Assembly (NCBI RefSeq): GCF_000306235.2
Contig: NZ_AKWZ02000010.1
Coordinates: 1,550,001 to 1,614,000, forward strand
From: Leptospira fainei serovar Hurstbridge str. BUT 6
Lineage (GTDB): Bacteria > Spirochaetota > Leptospiria > Leptospirales > Leptospiraceae
Direction: 5' to 3'
DNA: 64,000 bases
In this document: positions 45,796 through 55,426 of the stretch, piece after piece
How the letters are laid out: every line of letters starts with the position of its first letter
How positions within the stretch are numbered: the first letter of the stretch is position 1
Translations under genes and position numbers: made by a program
The notes under the pieces: model-generated
What the model was told of the DNA's origin: nothing
What the model saw: the letters and a program-made list of their open reading frames with translations, nothing else
Database searches by the model: none

Positions 45796-48396
45796 ATGAA
45801 ATCCCTTATCAGGTTCGCTTGCGTTTGCTTCTGCATTAGTATCTTTCCGTTAATCGCCAGCGAGATCAGCGTTGCCGAAATTTCTGACTTATCCACGGTA
45901 CGTTCCTTGGATGGACAAGGTTGGAAATCGATTCCGAATAAGATCGATCCTAAGGCCGTCTATGAATCTTTTTCGAACGGAACCGAAACCTTTTCCGAAT
46001 GGGAAGACTATTCGGCTCCAGGCAATTATTTTACCCGAAAAACCGAATCGAATTCCTCCGTTAGGACGATCTGGATTGCCAGAGTCATCCGCGTCGGCGA
46101 TCGTAATTTTCGGGAACAAGCCTCGATTAGACTCGGCGTTATTTCGGATAGGGACGAGGCGTATTGGAACGGTTCATTGATCGGAAAGACGGGGAATTTC
46201 GGGGCGGAAAAGCCGCAAGCCTATGATAAGGTTCGAATTTATAGGATTCCGGAAGATTTATTGAATAAAGGAAGTTTAAACCTTCTTCTTGTGAAAGTAG
46301 AGAAATACTTTCCTAACGATATCGGAATTACAAACGACAGAACGGAAATCGGACCAAGCCAGGAAATAATTTCACGATTTTATCGGGAGGAATACTTAAA
46401 GCTTTTATTCTTAACGGTTTATTTGACCGTCGGAATTTATTTTGCGTTCCTATTCATTCGCAGGCGAAAAGAATCGGAGAATTTATATTTTTCCGCGTTT
46501 ACTCTTCTTTTAGTCGCTTATCAATTCTTTAGAAATCAAATCAAATACGATCTGGACATTTCCTTCTTTGCTATGAAGAAGACTGAATACTTGGTCCTTA
46601 TTTTTACTATCCCGTTTTTTAGCCATTTCCTTCGGGCTTATTTTAGAATTCCCCGATTACGCTTCTTTCAGGTCTTGGATATTCTTTGTATAGGTATCGC
46701 GATCTATATCTTGGCGACGGGCGAGGTTTTAAATTACATGTTCGTAAATCAGAATATCGTCCAACCGATCTGGTTAGGCTACGTAGCCGTTGTGTTTTAT
46801 TGGTTGGCAAAGGAAATCAGAAAGAAAAATAGGGACGCTCTATTGGTCGCAGCGGGAATGGGACTGGTATTAATTTCGACGATCGTAGACATTCTTACCG
46901 ATCGAGGGATTTTTATTTTTCCTAGATTAGTCGGATACTCGTTCGTTTTCTTCATTCTAAGCCTGGCGATCATACTTGCGAATAGATTCGTACGGCTAAA
47001 CGAGGAAGTCGAGGAGCTGAACGATTCTCTAGAAAAAAAGATCGAGGAAAGAACATTAGAGTTAAATAATACTCTCGAACAGGTTCAGCGCTTAAAGGTC
47101 CAGCAAGACGGAGACTATTTCCTTACGACATTGCTCATCAATCCGCTTACGGTAAACGAAAATAAAAGTTCCAACGTGCTGATCGATTTTTACATTAAGC
47201 AGAAAAAGAATTTCGAGTTCAAAACTAAGAGTTATGAAATCGGCGGAGACATTTGCGTTGCCGGGAATCTGGAATTGAAAGGCAGGAAATATTCCGTTTT
47301 TTTAAACGGCGATGCGATGGGAAAATCGATCCAGGGGGCAGGCGGCGCTTTAGTGTTAGGAGTGGTGTTCCGCGCGATTCTCAGCAGATCCAAAATGACT
47401 AAAGAAAGGGAAATTTCTCCGGAACTGTGGTTGAAACAAGTCTTTATGGAATTGCAGCAAGTTTACGAATCCTTTAACGGGTCCATGTATATATCCGCCG
47501 TAATCGGAATTTTGGACGAAAAGTCGGGATTTCTTTATTACATAAATGCGGAGCATCCTTGGACGATTTTATATCGGGACGGAAAGGCGACGTTCATCGA
47601 AGACGCTTTAACTTGTCGCAAGTTCGGGATTCCCGAGAACGAACAAAATTTAATCATTCAAACGTTTCAGCTTGCTCCTGAAGACGTATTATTCATCGGA
47701 TCCGACGGAAAGGACGATTTGAAGACGGTCAATTCGTCGGGCGAATCGATCATCAACGAAGATACCGAACAAATTTTGGGTATCGTCGAAGAAGGTTCGG
47801 GAGATCCGACTCGTATTTTTGAAATTCTTCAAACGAAGGGAGAATTGTACGACGATTTTACCCTGTTAAGGGCAGAGTATTTGGGAGAATCCGAAGAAGA
47901 TAAATCCCAATCCGGTCGAGAATACTTCGAGTTTTATGACAAGGGCAAAAGTCTTCTTAAGACGGGAGAAAAACGAGAAGGTCTTTATTTTTTAGAGAAA
48001 GCTCAAGAAGCCAATCCTAACGATAAAAATTTACTGCGTCTTTTGGGAGAGCAGCATTTTAAGGAGAAAAATTTTTCCAAGGCGGCCCGGTATTTGGAGG
48101 ATTTTATCGCGGAATCCCCGGCTTCCTTAGATCATTTTTTCTACGCATCTCACGCTCATAAGATGGCGGGAGAAATGGGTAAGGCAATCGACGTCGCCGA
48201 ACGTTTGCTGTTAAGAAGTCCGAAACATATTAAGACGCTTATTATTTTGGCGGATATATACTTATCCTTAGGCGTACGAGATAGAGGGCACGAACTTCTT
48301 GAGAAGGCACTACGACTCGATCCGGAAAATAAGAAAGCGATCGGTCTATCTAGCCTTTCGGTTGAAACGCGGGAAGAGGCTTCATTAAAAAACTGA
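45796..48396 (+). CDS. 7TM sensor-SpoIIE phosphatase with C-terminal TPRs
   Basis: An 866-aa membrane signalling protein. Signal peptide (1-24); periplasmic 7TMR-DISM-like domain (about 30-195, SIRLGVISDRDEAYWNGSLIG); seven helices (about 200-395); coiled coil (398-440); SpoIIE-type phosphatase (about 455-690) with GGDICVAGNLELKGRKYSVFLNGDAMGKSIQGAGGALVLG and FIGSDGKDDLK; then about four TPR units (710-866, EGLYFLEKAQEANPNDKNLLRLLGEQHFKEKNF). The GDAMGKSxQGAGG form is common in spirochaetes. The TPRs may dock a partner protein. It is a paralogue of the 3177-5219 protein. Confidence 0.87.
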   Translation: MKSLIRFACVCFCISIFPLIASEISVAEISDLSTVRSLDGQGWKSIPNKIDPKAVYESFSNGTETFSEWEDYSAPGNYFTRKTESNSSVRTIWIARVIRVGDRNFREQASIRLGVISDRDEAYWNGSLIGKTGNFGAEKPQAYDKVRIYRIPEDLLNKGSLNLLLVKVEKYFPNDIGITNDRTEIGPSQEIISRFYREEYLKLLFLTVYLTVGIYFAFLFIRRRKESENLYFSAFTLLLVAYQFFRNQIKYDLDISFFAMKKTEYLVLIFTIPFFSHFLRAYFRIPRLRFFQVLDILCIGIAIYILATGEVLNYMFVNQNIVQPIWLGYVAVVFYWLAKEIRKKNRDALLVAAGMGLVLISTIVDILTDRGIFIFPRLVGYSFVFFILSLAIILANRFVRLNEEVEELNDSLEKKIEERTLELNNTLEQVQRLKVQQDGDYFLTTLLINPLTVNENKSSNVLIDFYIKQKKNFEFKTKSYEIGGDICVAGNLELKGRKYSVFLNGDAMGKSIQGAGGALVLGVVFRAILSRSKMTKEREISPELWLKQVFMELQQVYESFNGSMYISAVIGILDEKSGFLYYINAEHPWTILYRDGKATFIEDALTCRKFGIPENEQNLIIQTFQLAPEDVLFIGSDGKDDLKTVNSSGESIINEDTEQILGIVEEGSGDPTRIFEILQTKGELYDDFTLLRAEYLGESEEDKSQSGREYFEFYDKGKSLLKTGEKREGLYFLEKAQEANPNDKNLLRLLGEQHFKEKNFSKAARYLEDFIAESPASLDHFFYASHAHKMAGEMGKAIDVAERLLLRSPKHIKTLIILADIYLSLGVRDRGHELLEKALRLDPENKKAIGLSSLSVETREEASLKN

Positions 48397-48609
48397 TCAC
48401 TTTTGCGTATTGTGTTAAAGAAGACTAACGTAATTTGATTAGAATCGATCGGTCCACTCGGAAAATTCCGATCCGATTTTTTTACATTCCGAAACTAAAT
48501 AAAAAAAGACTTTCTTTTCCGATGATCCTTCTTATATCACTCCACATAAAAGGGAGCCGAATACGAGCGCCCGATTGCTTGAACACTTGTTATTTTAAGG
48601 AGACTGCCG

Positions 48610-49491
48610 ATGCAATTAGGCGTTGTCGAACGAGCTTTACTTCCTAGTTTGCTTGCGATCGTAATGTTAGGAATGGGATTCGGTCTCGGCCTGAGCGATT
48701 TTCGACGAATCTTAACTACTCCGCTACAAACGTTAGTCGGAACGATCGGGCATTTCGTGATTATGCCTTTAGCCGCTTACGCGGTCGTTTTGATTTTAGG
48801 TTTAGAGTATGAATTGGCGCTCGGCGTCATTCTGGTAGGCTCCTGTCCCAGCGGAACGACTTCAAATCTCATCAATTATTTAGCTAAAGGAGATGTAGCT
48901 TTGGCGGTGGTAATTACTTCGGTTTCCACTCTACTTTGTCCGCTTCTGACTCCGTTTATCGTTTCGTTTTTCGGATCTTTTTTGGACGCACCGTCGGGAA
49001 AAGTTTTGGAAATCTCTTTTATAGAAATGTTAAAGACCGTAATTATCATTATCGTGATCCCGATTACGATAGGAATGAGCGTAAACTACCGGTTTCCTAA
49101 AATCGCTCGCGCGATCGAAAGGCCTTACAAAATATTTTCGATCCTATTTTTGCTTTTCGTAGTCGGGTTCGTCGTCTTTAAAAATAGAAGCGAATTTTGG
49201 AATATGATTAGTCTTGTCGGGGCGGCGGTCGTCTTACATAACGCATTCGGATTTGCTGCCGGATATTTCCTTCCTAAATTTCTTCGAATAGGAGAGAGAC
49301 AATGTCGAACGATTTCGATCGAAGTTGCGATTCAAAATACCACGCTAGGAATGACTCTCGCTGTTCAATTCTTCGGTCCAAAGGTTGCGTTACCGTCGGC
49401 GGTGTTCAGTATCTGGATGTATTTAACGGGTATCACGATTGCTCTAGTTTGGTCCCGTCTCTTCCCGTTGCCTGAGGAAGTCGAGTCCTAA
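48610..49491 (+). CDS. BASS-family sodium/organic anion symporter
   Basis: A 293-aa inner-membrane carrier of the bile acid:sodium symporter family, with about nine helices. VGSCPSGTTSNLINYLAKGDVALAVVITSVSTLLCPLLTP (about 76-115) and the later EVAIQNTTLGMTLAVQFFG hold the discontinuous Na-binding helices (the CPSGTTSN and IQN motifs). The substrate is unknown; bacterial members carry pantoate, pyruvate-like acids or bile acids. Start fixed by aaggag seven bases before the ATG. Confidence 0.9.
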   Translation: MQLGVVERALLPSLLAIVMLGMGFGLGLSDFRRILTTPLQTLVGTIGHFVIMPLAAYAVVLILGLEYELALGVILVGSCPSGTTSNLINYLAKGDVALAVVITSVSTLLCPLLTPFIVSFFGSFLDAPSGKVLEISFIEMLKTVIIIIVIPITIGMSVNYRFPKIARAIERPYKIFSILFLLFVVGFVVFKNRSEFWNMISLVGAAVVLHNAFGFAAGYFLPKFLRIGERQCRTISIEVAIQNTTLGMTLAVQFFGPKVALPSAVFSIWMYLTGITIALVWSRLFPLPEEVES

Positions 49492-49507
49492 TACAAGCGC
49501 GGTTAGT

Positions 49508-50101
49508 TTATAAACGTTTCCAAGTAGCGGAAAACGCGCCTCGCAATTCTCCTAGTTTGTATCCTGTAGCTTTATCATCCGGATAGAGCCGAATTAACGC
49601 GGCTCTAGTCTTTGCATCCATCTTTTCCATCGGGCCGTGGCATTTTAGGCAGGTCTCGTTGGCCAACAGGATCGGCTTCATGGCATGAAGTTCCTGCGGA
49701 GTACTTTCAAAAAACATATACGGGGGATTTCCCGTTTTGGCGAATTGTTTCCAATCTGCCATTACCTTCGCTTCCCACTGGTTCGGCGCATGTTCAGGGT
49801 TTCTATTTTTCTCGGAAATTCTTCGCAGTTTTAAGCCCGGATATTTTGCGGAAAGTTCTCTTTCCTTTGCCGGAGAAATTGTTTTACACACTGCGATCGA
49901 CGAGGCAATTCCGTTCTTCTTTATGGATTCCTGGAGTTCTTTTAACAAATCCGCCTGCAGTTCCTCGAAGAGGGTCTTAATAATTTCCTTTTTTTCCAAA
50001 TCTTGATTACGATCGCAAACGGCAAAAAATTGGACTAAAATTGCGATTGCAGTCCCTTGGAGGATTATTTTGCGGAAGAAGGAGGATCTATTTTTATTCA
50101 C
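49508..50101 (-). CDS. Tll0287-like (DUF3365) haem-binding lipoprotein
   Basis: A 197-aa exported haem protein. The N-terminus after a GTG start has a hydrophobic segment ending VQFFAVC, a relaxed lipobox (Cys29). The DUF3365 core follows: KNGIASSIAVCKTISPAKERELSAKYPGLKLRRISEKNRNPEHAPNQWE, and a c-type haem site CLKCH (ANETCLKCHGPM). This is the Tll0287/Tsr-sensor-like c-haem family, perhaps a redox sensor or electron carrier. It is a single-gene unit, convergent with the BASS gene. Confidence 0.87.
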   Translation of the reverse strand: MNKNRSSFFRKIILQGTAIAILVQFFAVCDRNQDLEKKEIIKTLFEELQADLLKELQESIKKNGIASSIAVCKTISPAKERELSAKYPGLKLRRISEKNRNPEHAPNQWEAKVMADWKQFAKTGNPPYMFFESTPQELHAMKPILLANETCLKCHGPMEKMDAKTRAALIRLYPDDKATGYKLGELRGAFSATWKRL

Positions 50102-50291
50102 ATAACAATCATACTGAATTTGGGTTCTTTGCCAAGCCTTTCCGCGGAGTCTTAGCGCGAAGTCGATCCCTCAAAAAAGATGGACAAGGTTGAAAAATAG
50201 GGATTTGTTGAAAAAAGCGTGTTTGAAACTCGTGTTCGAGCTTAAAATTCCAAACGATCAATTTTCAATTCGATAAAAAGGGGAACATCCG

Positions 50292-51041
50292 ATGTCCGGT
50301 CATAGTAAATGGGCCACAATCAAGCGCAAGAAGGACGCGATCGATTCGAAACGAGGAGCGATCTTTACAAAAGTGGTAAAAGAGATCACCGTAGCGGCAA
50401 GAATGGGGGGATCGGACCAAGAAGGGAATCCTCGTTTACGCCTCGCGGTGTTGAAGGCTAAATCCGCGAATATGCCTAAGGACAATATAGAGCGAGCGAT
50501 TAAAAAAGGAACCGGAGAATTGGAAGGCATCGTTTATGAGGAATGCCTTTATGAATGTTTCGGTCCTGGCGGTATCGCGATTATGGTCGAGGCTGTAACG
50601 GATAAAAAATCCAGAACCACACCGGAAATCAAAAGCATTCTGACTAAATTGGGAGGTTCTCTCGCTACAACCGGAAGCGTTAGTCGTCTTTTTGAAAGGA
50701 AAGGGGTTATCATCGTTCCTTCCGATCAGATCGGCGAGGAGGAACTTTTTGATTTGGCGGCCGGCGCCGGCGCTGAAGACGTTCAAAATGAAGGCGAGGT
50801 CTATCGAATAGTCTCGAGCCCTGAAGATTATGAGGCGGTCCAAAATGCCTTGAATCATAAAGGAATTAAAACCGATGAATCCGAAATTCGATTCGTTCCA
50901 TTGGTCACCACCGAAGTAGCCGACAAGGATACCGCGGATAAAGTGATGAAATTAATCGATAATCTGGAATCTCACGACGATGTCCAAAGCGTAAATTCCA
51001 ACTTCGAATTGGCTCCGGAATTGGAGAAAGAGTATGAATGA
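50292..51041 (+). CDS. yebC: YebC/TACO1-family translation/transcription factor
   Basis: A 249-aa YebC protein starting [27 protein letters not shown], the family signature, then [50 protein letters not shown]. Recent work on the family points to easing ribosome stalling on proline-rich stretches; older work to DNA binding. The length is standard, with aagggg at the right distance upstream. It is followed by ruvC after a 67-bp gap containing a strong hairpin, the usual yebC-ruvC neighbourhood. Confidence 0.95.
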   Translation: MSGHSKWATIKRKKDAIDSKRGAIFTKVVKEITVAARMGGSDQEGNPRLRLAVLKAKSANMPKDNIERAIKKGTGELEGIVYEECLYECFGPGGIAIMVEAVTDKKSRTTPEIKSILTKLGGSLATTGSVSRLFERKGVIIVPSDQIGEEELFDLAAGAGAEDVQNEGEVYRIVSSPEDYEAVQNALNHKGIKTDESEIRFVPLVTTEVADKDTADKVMKLIDNLESHDDVQSVNSNFELAPELEKEYE

Positions 51042-51062
51042 GCGGATACTTCATAAAGGATT

Positions 51063-51095
51063 TTTTATCGTTCGAAAAAGTATCGAACGATAAAA
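51063..51095 (+). terminator. 13-bp perfect hairpin between yebC and ruvC
   Basis: ttttatcgttcga (51063-51075) pairs perfectly with tcgaacgataaaa (51083-51095) around a 7-nt loop. It ends 13 bp before the ruvC ATG. No T-run follows, so it is either a weak or attenuating terminator, or an mRNA-processing or protection element separating the two cistrons. Confidence 0.5.
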
Positions 51096-51108
51096 TTCTC
51101 GCGACGGA

Positions 51109-51591
51109 ATGAAAGTCTTAGGCATCGACCCGGGCTCCCATCGCATGGGTTATGCCGTTTTAGAAAAAGTAAAGTCAGTTATTCTCGTTCGCACATACGG
51201 GACGATCGAAGTTCCGCCCGGTACAAAAAGTCCTGTAAATTTAATCGCGATTCGCCGCCAGTTAGACGCAATTTTGGACGAATTTCGGCCGGATCTAGCA
51301 TGTGTGGAAGAGCTTTTTTTTGCGAAGAATAGATCCACTGCGGCCAAAGTCTACGAATCTAGAGGAGTCGTTTTACTCACTTTAGGAGAACATAATGTTC
51401 CTGTCGTTGAGCCTACCGCGTCTCAAATTAAAAAAGGGACTACCGGAAGCGGAACTGCGGATAAGAAAGATATAAAGTCCGCCATACGATTGCTGCTCGG
51501 ATTGCGCGATTTGACCGGACATGACGATTCCTGGGATGCGTTGGCTTCCGCATACGTAGGTTTGGCGATGGCCGGATCCGTCGGTTTGTAA
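51109..51591 (+). CDS. ruvC: Holliday junction resolvase RuvC
   Basis: A 160-aa endonuclease that resolves Holliday junctions with RuvAB. The four acidic catalytic residues are Asp7 ([11 protein letters not shown]), Glu67/68 ([10 protein letters not shown]), Asp140 and Asp143 ([12 protein letters not shown]). The DNA-contact strand [20 protein letters not shown] is present. The length is typical. The ribosome binding site is poor (gacgga), and the yebC/ruvC hairpin lies directly upstream. ruvA and ruvB are not in the window. Confidence 0.95.
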   Translation: MKVLGIDPGSHRMGYAVLEKVKSVILVRTYGTIEVPPGTKSPVNLIAIRRQLDAILDEFRPDLACVEELFFAKNRSTAAKVYESRGVVLLTLGEHNVPVVEPTASQIKKGTTGSGTADKKDIKSAIRLLLGLRDLTGHDDSWDALASAYVGLAMAGSVGL

Positions 51592-51653
51592 GCCTATCCC
51601 ACTTCATTTAACATCGACGAATTCGAACCGTTCAACGATCCCAGATTATCGAA

Positions 51654-52769
51654 TCATCTTGCAGCCTCGTATACTCCGTCCACTCCTTTAGTGAAAACGA
51701 ACTGCCAGAGTTGTAATTTACGAGCACGGAACGCGCCTGCACAGGCAAGAAGGTAGAATTTCCACATTTTATAGAATCTTTCTCCGTACTTAGATCCTAT
51801 CTTCTTCCAGGATTTTTCGAAATTATGATACCAAGCCATTAATGTTTTATCATAATCGCTCCCGAAATTCTGTAGATCTTCCAACACGAATAAATTTTCG
51901 CTCGCGCTCGTTAATTGGGCCAATGAAGGGAGAAGGGAATTGGGGAATATATATTTTTCTATCCAGGCATCCCCAACTCTTGCGGTATCGTTGGATCCTA
52001 TCGTATGCAATAGGAAGAGCCCCTTGTCTTTAAGACACTTAAACACAAGTTTCATATAGGTCCTATAATTCTTAAATCCTACATGCTCCATTTGCCCGAT
52101 GGAAACGATACGATCGAATGGTTCGTTCACGTCCCTATAATCCTGTAATCTAAATTCGATCTTTAAACCTTTCGAGAGTTCGGTTGCCAGAGCTAACTGT
52201 TCTTTGGAAACGCTGATTCCCACAACTTCCGCTCCATAATTGCGCGCGGCATGTCGGGCAAAGCCTCCCCAACCGCAACCTATGTCCAACACCTTCATCC
52301 CCGATTTTAATCCTATTTTACGGCAAATTAAATCCAGTTTGTTTTTCTGTGCGTCGGCCAGGTTAGTCGTGTTCTTCCAATATGCGCAGGAATATACTAG
52401 CTCCGGATCAAGCATTTCTTGGAAGAGATCGTTTCCAAGATCATAATGCCTTTCTCCGACTTCGAACGCTCTGCTTTTATTTTGCTGATTGATCAAACGT
52501 GAAAGCACGAGTAGGAGAATATCCCTCCAGGATTTTCCGCCTGCATTTTCGAGTCCCGCCTTGACGATTCTATAGACGGTTTGATCCAACTGTTCGCTTT
52601 CGAACCATCCGTCCATATAGGCTTCTCCAAAACCTAACGAGCCTTTGGCGATTAATCTTTCGTAGAATGCTTCGTCTCTGATCTTTATATCCCATGGGGA
52701 ATTTCCTCCAAAGGAAATTCCTGCTCCTGAAAAAAGATTTTCCACTTTATTCCTAATTGCGTTTCGCAT
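51654..52769 (-). CDS. cfa: Cyclopropane-fatty-acyl-phospholipid synthase family protein
   Basis: A 371-aa enzyme that methylenates unsaturated phospholipid acyl chains with SAM. The N-terminal lipid-binding part (LGFGEAYMDGWFESEQLDQTVYRIV) precedes the SAM fold (about 145-290): YSCAYW, GMKVLDIGCGWGGFARHAARNYGAEVVGISVSKEQLALA, SIGQMEHVGFKNYRTYMK. The C-terminal NFEKSWKKIGSKYGERFYKMWKFYLLACAGAFRARKLQLWQFVFTK is family-typical. No partner gene is adjacent. Confidence 0.93.
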   Translation of the reverse strand: MRNAIRNKVENLFSGAGISFGGNSPWDIKIRDEAFYERLIAKGSLGFGEAYMDGWFESEQLDQTVYRIVKAGLENAGGKSWRDILLLVLSRLINQQNKSRAFEVGERHYDLGNDLFQEMLDPELVYSCAYWKNTTNLADAQKNKLDLICRKIGLKSGMKVLDIGCGWGGFARHAARNYGAEVVGISVSKEQLALATELSKGLKIEFRLQDYRDVNEPFDRIVSIGQMEHVGFKNYRTYMKLVFKCLKDKGLFLLHTIGSNDTARVGDAWIEKYIFPNSLLPSLAQLTSASENLFVLEDLQNFGSDYDKTLMAWYHNFEKSWKKIGSKYGERFYKMWKFYLLACAGAFRARKLQLWQFVFTKGVDGVYEAAR

Positions 52770-53105
52770 CGGAATGCCTCCGTATAATAGGCCTGTTTTG
52801 CAAAGTGAAGTGTAGGGACTTTGGGTCGAGTTCGCAATCTAAAAAGTTAGAAATAATCTTGATATTTTTCTGGTCCAAGATCGGAGCTTTCAATCGAAAA
52901 GTAATTTAGGAAATCGAAATGGATTTGTAACATGGTCTAGTTGAAACGATGGAATGGTCGTTAGGCGATTTCTCAGCAGATCAATGCATCGCGTTTTGCC
53001 GGATTTTCTTTTTGCTAAGCGACATAGATCCGTCGGTTTAGTCGAGATCGCTTTTCGGTTGGATGCGGAATGACGTATAGTTTGATCGGAATAGAGTATG
53101 AATGC
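52770..53105. other. Gene-free interval (336 bp)
   Basis: Lies between the 5' end of cfa and the 3' end of the ParB-like gene, both on the minus strand. It should contain the cfa promoter and the ParB-like gene's terminator region. I see no long hairpin, no repeat and no coding frame worth reporting. Confidence 0.45.
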
Positions 53106-53741
53106 TTATTTTTTAATGAACCCTGGGAGATGTTTTGCATCATGAGTTTTGCAAAGTTCGACCGCCTTATTTACGGCCGTTTGAAATCCGTCTTCCGTAT
53201 CTTCAAAATCGATTCGCTGTCGAAAAAAATCCCCCCATAGGAACTCTTGAAAGGGTTTGTCCGATTTTTCGTAAGCGCCTGCTTTACGCACCGCCCAGGC
53301 TAAACTTCTATATTTATCGTCTTGCAGATCTTCCAAGCGAGAAGGAATCTCCTCCGTTTCCGCAGGGTTTCCATCCTTGTCGAATAAGTATACCCAAGCA
53401 TTTTCCCGCATCATTAGCCAGAAGTCTCTTTCTTGCCACTCTGAACAGTTTTTTAAAACTTTAATATAAACCGTATCGCGCATATCGGTGAGTTCGATCG
53501 CACGAGCGCGATGATGATGATCGACGACGTAAGGCCGCTTGTCCGGGCCGATCACGATAGGAAGATAATTCTCTTTTAAATATGCATCCAGATCGTCCGG
53601 AGACATTTCTTTAAATTGTCCGATTCTGTATTGAACTTCGCGGAATCCAAGACAGAGTTGAGTCGGATGCAGAGCCGAAGTTTCGACCACGCTGAAATTG
53701 TCTATCTGCAGGTCGGCAGTGTATTCTTGGATATCGTTCAT
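53106..53741 (-). CDS. ParB-like nuclease-superfamily protein
   Basis: A 211-aa protein with a ParBc_2-type domain: SALHPTQLCLGFREVQYRIGQF, LPIVIGPDKRPYVVDHHHRARAIEL (the DHHHR motif replaces the GxRR motif of partition ParB). Such proteins are not chromosome-partition factors; members include CTPase/nuclease-like enzymes of unknown role. No HTH is visible. It starts 28 bp after coaX, so it is the third gene of a birA-coaX run. Confidence 0.75.
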   Translation of the reverse strand: MNDIQEYTADLQIDNFSVVETSALHPTQLCLGFREVQYRIGQFKEMSPDDLDAYLKENYLPIVIGPDKRPYVVDHHHRARAIELTDMRDTVYIKVLKNCSEWQERDFWLMMRENAWVYLFDKDGNPAETEEIPSRLEDLQDDKYRSLAWAVRKAGAYEKSDKPFQEFLWGDFFRQRIDFEDTEDGFQTAVNKAVELCKTHDAKHLPGFIKK

Positions 53742-53769
53742 TTTAATCCTAATCTTTCATCGAATCGCA

Positions 53770-54543
53770 TTAATGATTCAATTCATATAGAAATTGTAAT
53801 CCACGTAAAGTTAGCAAAGGTTCGATTTTATCGAAAATTCCGGGATGAGCTGCGTGAATTGTAGTAACCAATCCGCCGGTCCCGATCACGGTGTACTCTT
53901 GTCCGTATCTTTTTTTAATTTCTCGTATGATACCTTCCAATAAACCGATCCATCCGTAAAAAAAACCCGCTTGGATGGATTCGATCGTGGAATCGCCTAG
54001 TATCTTCGTCGGCGCCTGGAATATGATCGGCGGCAACTGGGCGGCATTTCTTGTGAGAGCATCCATGGATCCCTTTAAGCCGGGTGCAATCACTCCTCCT
54101 AAGTAATTCGGAGATTCGTCGACTACGCAAAACGTCGTTGCAGTGCCTAAGTCGATGATGATACTTTTTCCCGGATGATCGACAACCGCAGCCGCGGCGT
54201 TCACCAAACGGTCGGCTCCGATCTCGAACGGTCTCGGATATTTAATTCCGAACGGGAGCTTCATTTGGTAATGAACTCCGATCGGATCGATCTTAAACCA
54301 ATCTTGGATCATTCTTTCTAAGATTGGATTCAATTGTGGAACTACCGAAGAATATATTCCTCCGCGAATCTGCGAGCTATCGATTTCAAATTCCCGTAGA
54401 AACCCTCGTAGAAAAAGGCCCATTTCATCGGAGGTCCGATCCCTTCTCGTTACGGTTCGCCTATGAAAGATAGGTTCTTTGGAACCGTCCCTATAAATTC
54501 CGAAAACGGTATTCGTATTACCGACATCTATAACTAGAATCAT
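53770..54543 (-). CDS. coaX: Type III pantothenate kinase
   Basis: A 257-aa kinase for the first step of CoA synthesis. ASKHA-fold motifs: [14 protein letters not shown] at the start, [12 protein letters not shown] near 109, [12 protein letters not shown] near 131, and [23 protein letters not shown]. The type III enzyme is not inhibited by CoA and needs a monovalent cation. It begins two bases after the birA stop, the frequent birA-coaX pairing. Confidence 0.96.
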   Translation of the reverse strand: MILVIDVGNTNTVFGIYRDGSKEPIFHRRTVTRRDRTSDEMGLFLRGFLREFEIDSSQIRGGIYSSVVPQLNPILERMIQDWFKIDPIGVHYQMKLPFGIKYPRPFEIGADRLVNAAAAVVDHPGKSIIIDLGTATTFCVVDESPNYLGGVIAPGLKGSMDALTRNAAQLPPIIFQAPTKILGDSTIESIQAGFFYGWIGLLEGIIREIKKRYGQEYTVIGTGGLVTTIHAAHPGIFDKIEPLLTLRGLQFLYELNH

Positions 54544-54545
54544 TC

Positions 54546-55298
54546 CTAACCCAGGGATCTAAAATCTTCCGGACTGTCAATGAATTCGGTGATTTCCCCG
54601 GAAGGAGATCGAACGAGTAAGCGTCCGGAATCATCTACTCCCAATAATATTGCGGTTTGTGGAACTCCGTTTTCGGTATAGGCGATCGTATTTTCTTTCC
54701 ATAGAAGTCGTTCATTAATAAATGAAAGATATGTTTTTCCGTCGGCGAGGGATAAAGTCGCGTCATTTAACAACGGTAAGAGCGTTTCTAAGAAACGGTT
54801 TCTTCTTCCAGACTCGGTCTCAAGTGACGTCACAAATCCGGCTTCGGGCAATTCTTCCGAGAAACTTTTTCCGAAAAGATTAATCCCGATTCCGACGATC
54901 CAATCCCAGTCCTCTCCTTCTTTTTCGGTTTCTATTAAAATTCCGCAAACTTTCTTACCGTTCACGAATATATCGTTCGGCCATTTGATTTTAAGATCGC
55001 CCGATTGGTGTAATGAAGGATAGGTTGATAACAATGCTTTAGCGACGGAGACCCCGATGAAAAGGGAAAAAAGATTCGGGGAGGGTAGTTCTCCGGTCGA
55101 ACGAAACTTTCCAGAGAATACGAAAGGCTCGTCACCTAGTATTGCCCAGGCTCGATTTTTGCGTCCCCTTCCTTGAGACTGAAAGTCAGCTAGGATCCAA
55201 GTTCCTGGAGGAAATTCCTTCCCTTTTAGAATCGTGTTTGTCGAGATTGCATCGGAAAGAAGTATCCCTTTATCGGGTTCGAGAAGTCGAAAAGACAT
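54546..55298 (-). CDS. birA: Biotin-[acetyl-CoA-carboxylase] ligase
   Basis: A 250-aa biotin protein ligase. The biotinyl-AMP loop reads [13 protein letters not shown] (about 39-51), followed by [24 protein letters not shown] and the SH3-like C-terminal domain ([25 protein letters not shown]). No N-terminal HTH is present, so this is the monofunctional ligase without repressor activity. It is head of a tight birA-coaX-ParB-like run. Confidence 0.94.
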   Translation of the reverse strand: MSFRLLEPDKGILLSDAISTNTILKGKEFPPGTWILADFQSQGRGRKNRAWAILGDEPFVFSGKFRSTGELPSPNLFSLFIGVSVAKALLSTYPSLHQSGDLKIKWPNDIFVNGKKVCGILIETEKEGEDWDWIVGIGINLFGKSFSEELPEAGFVTSLETESGRRNRFLETLLPLLNDATLSLADGKTYLSFINERLLWKENTIAYTENGVPQTAILLGVDDSGRLLVRSPSGEITEFIDSPEDFRSLG

Positions 55299-55426
55299 GG
55301 GAATTTCATATTGGAATGTTCCTTCTGGACAAGAAAAAATCCGGCACCGGCGATAAAAAGGGAGGTCTGAAAAATGAACGTAAATCTCGTTTTTCAGGAC
55401 CGATTCCGCATTAATTAGAGGCTCTT

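Noticed and set aside
48435..48647. 70-aa frame before the BASS transporter
   Set aside because: Overlaps the transporter start, which has a strong ribosome binding site of its own; no product recognised.
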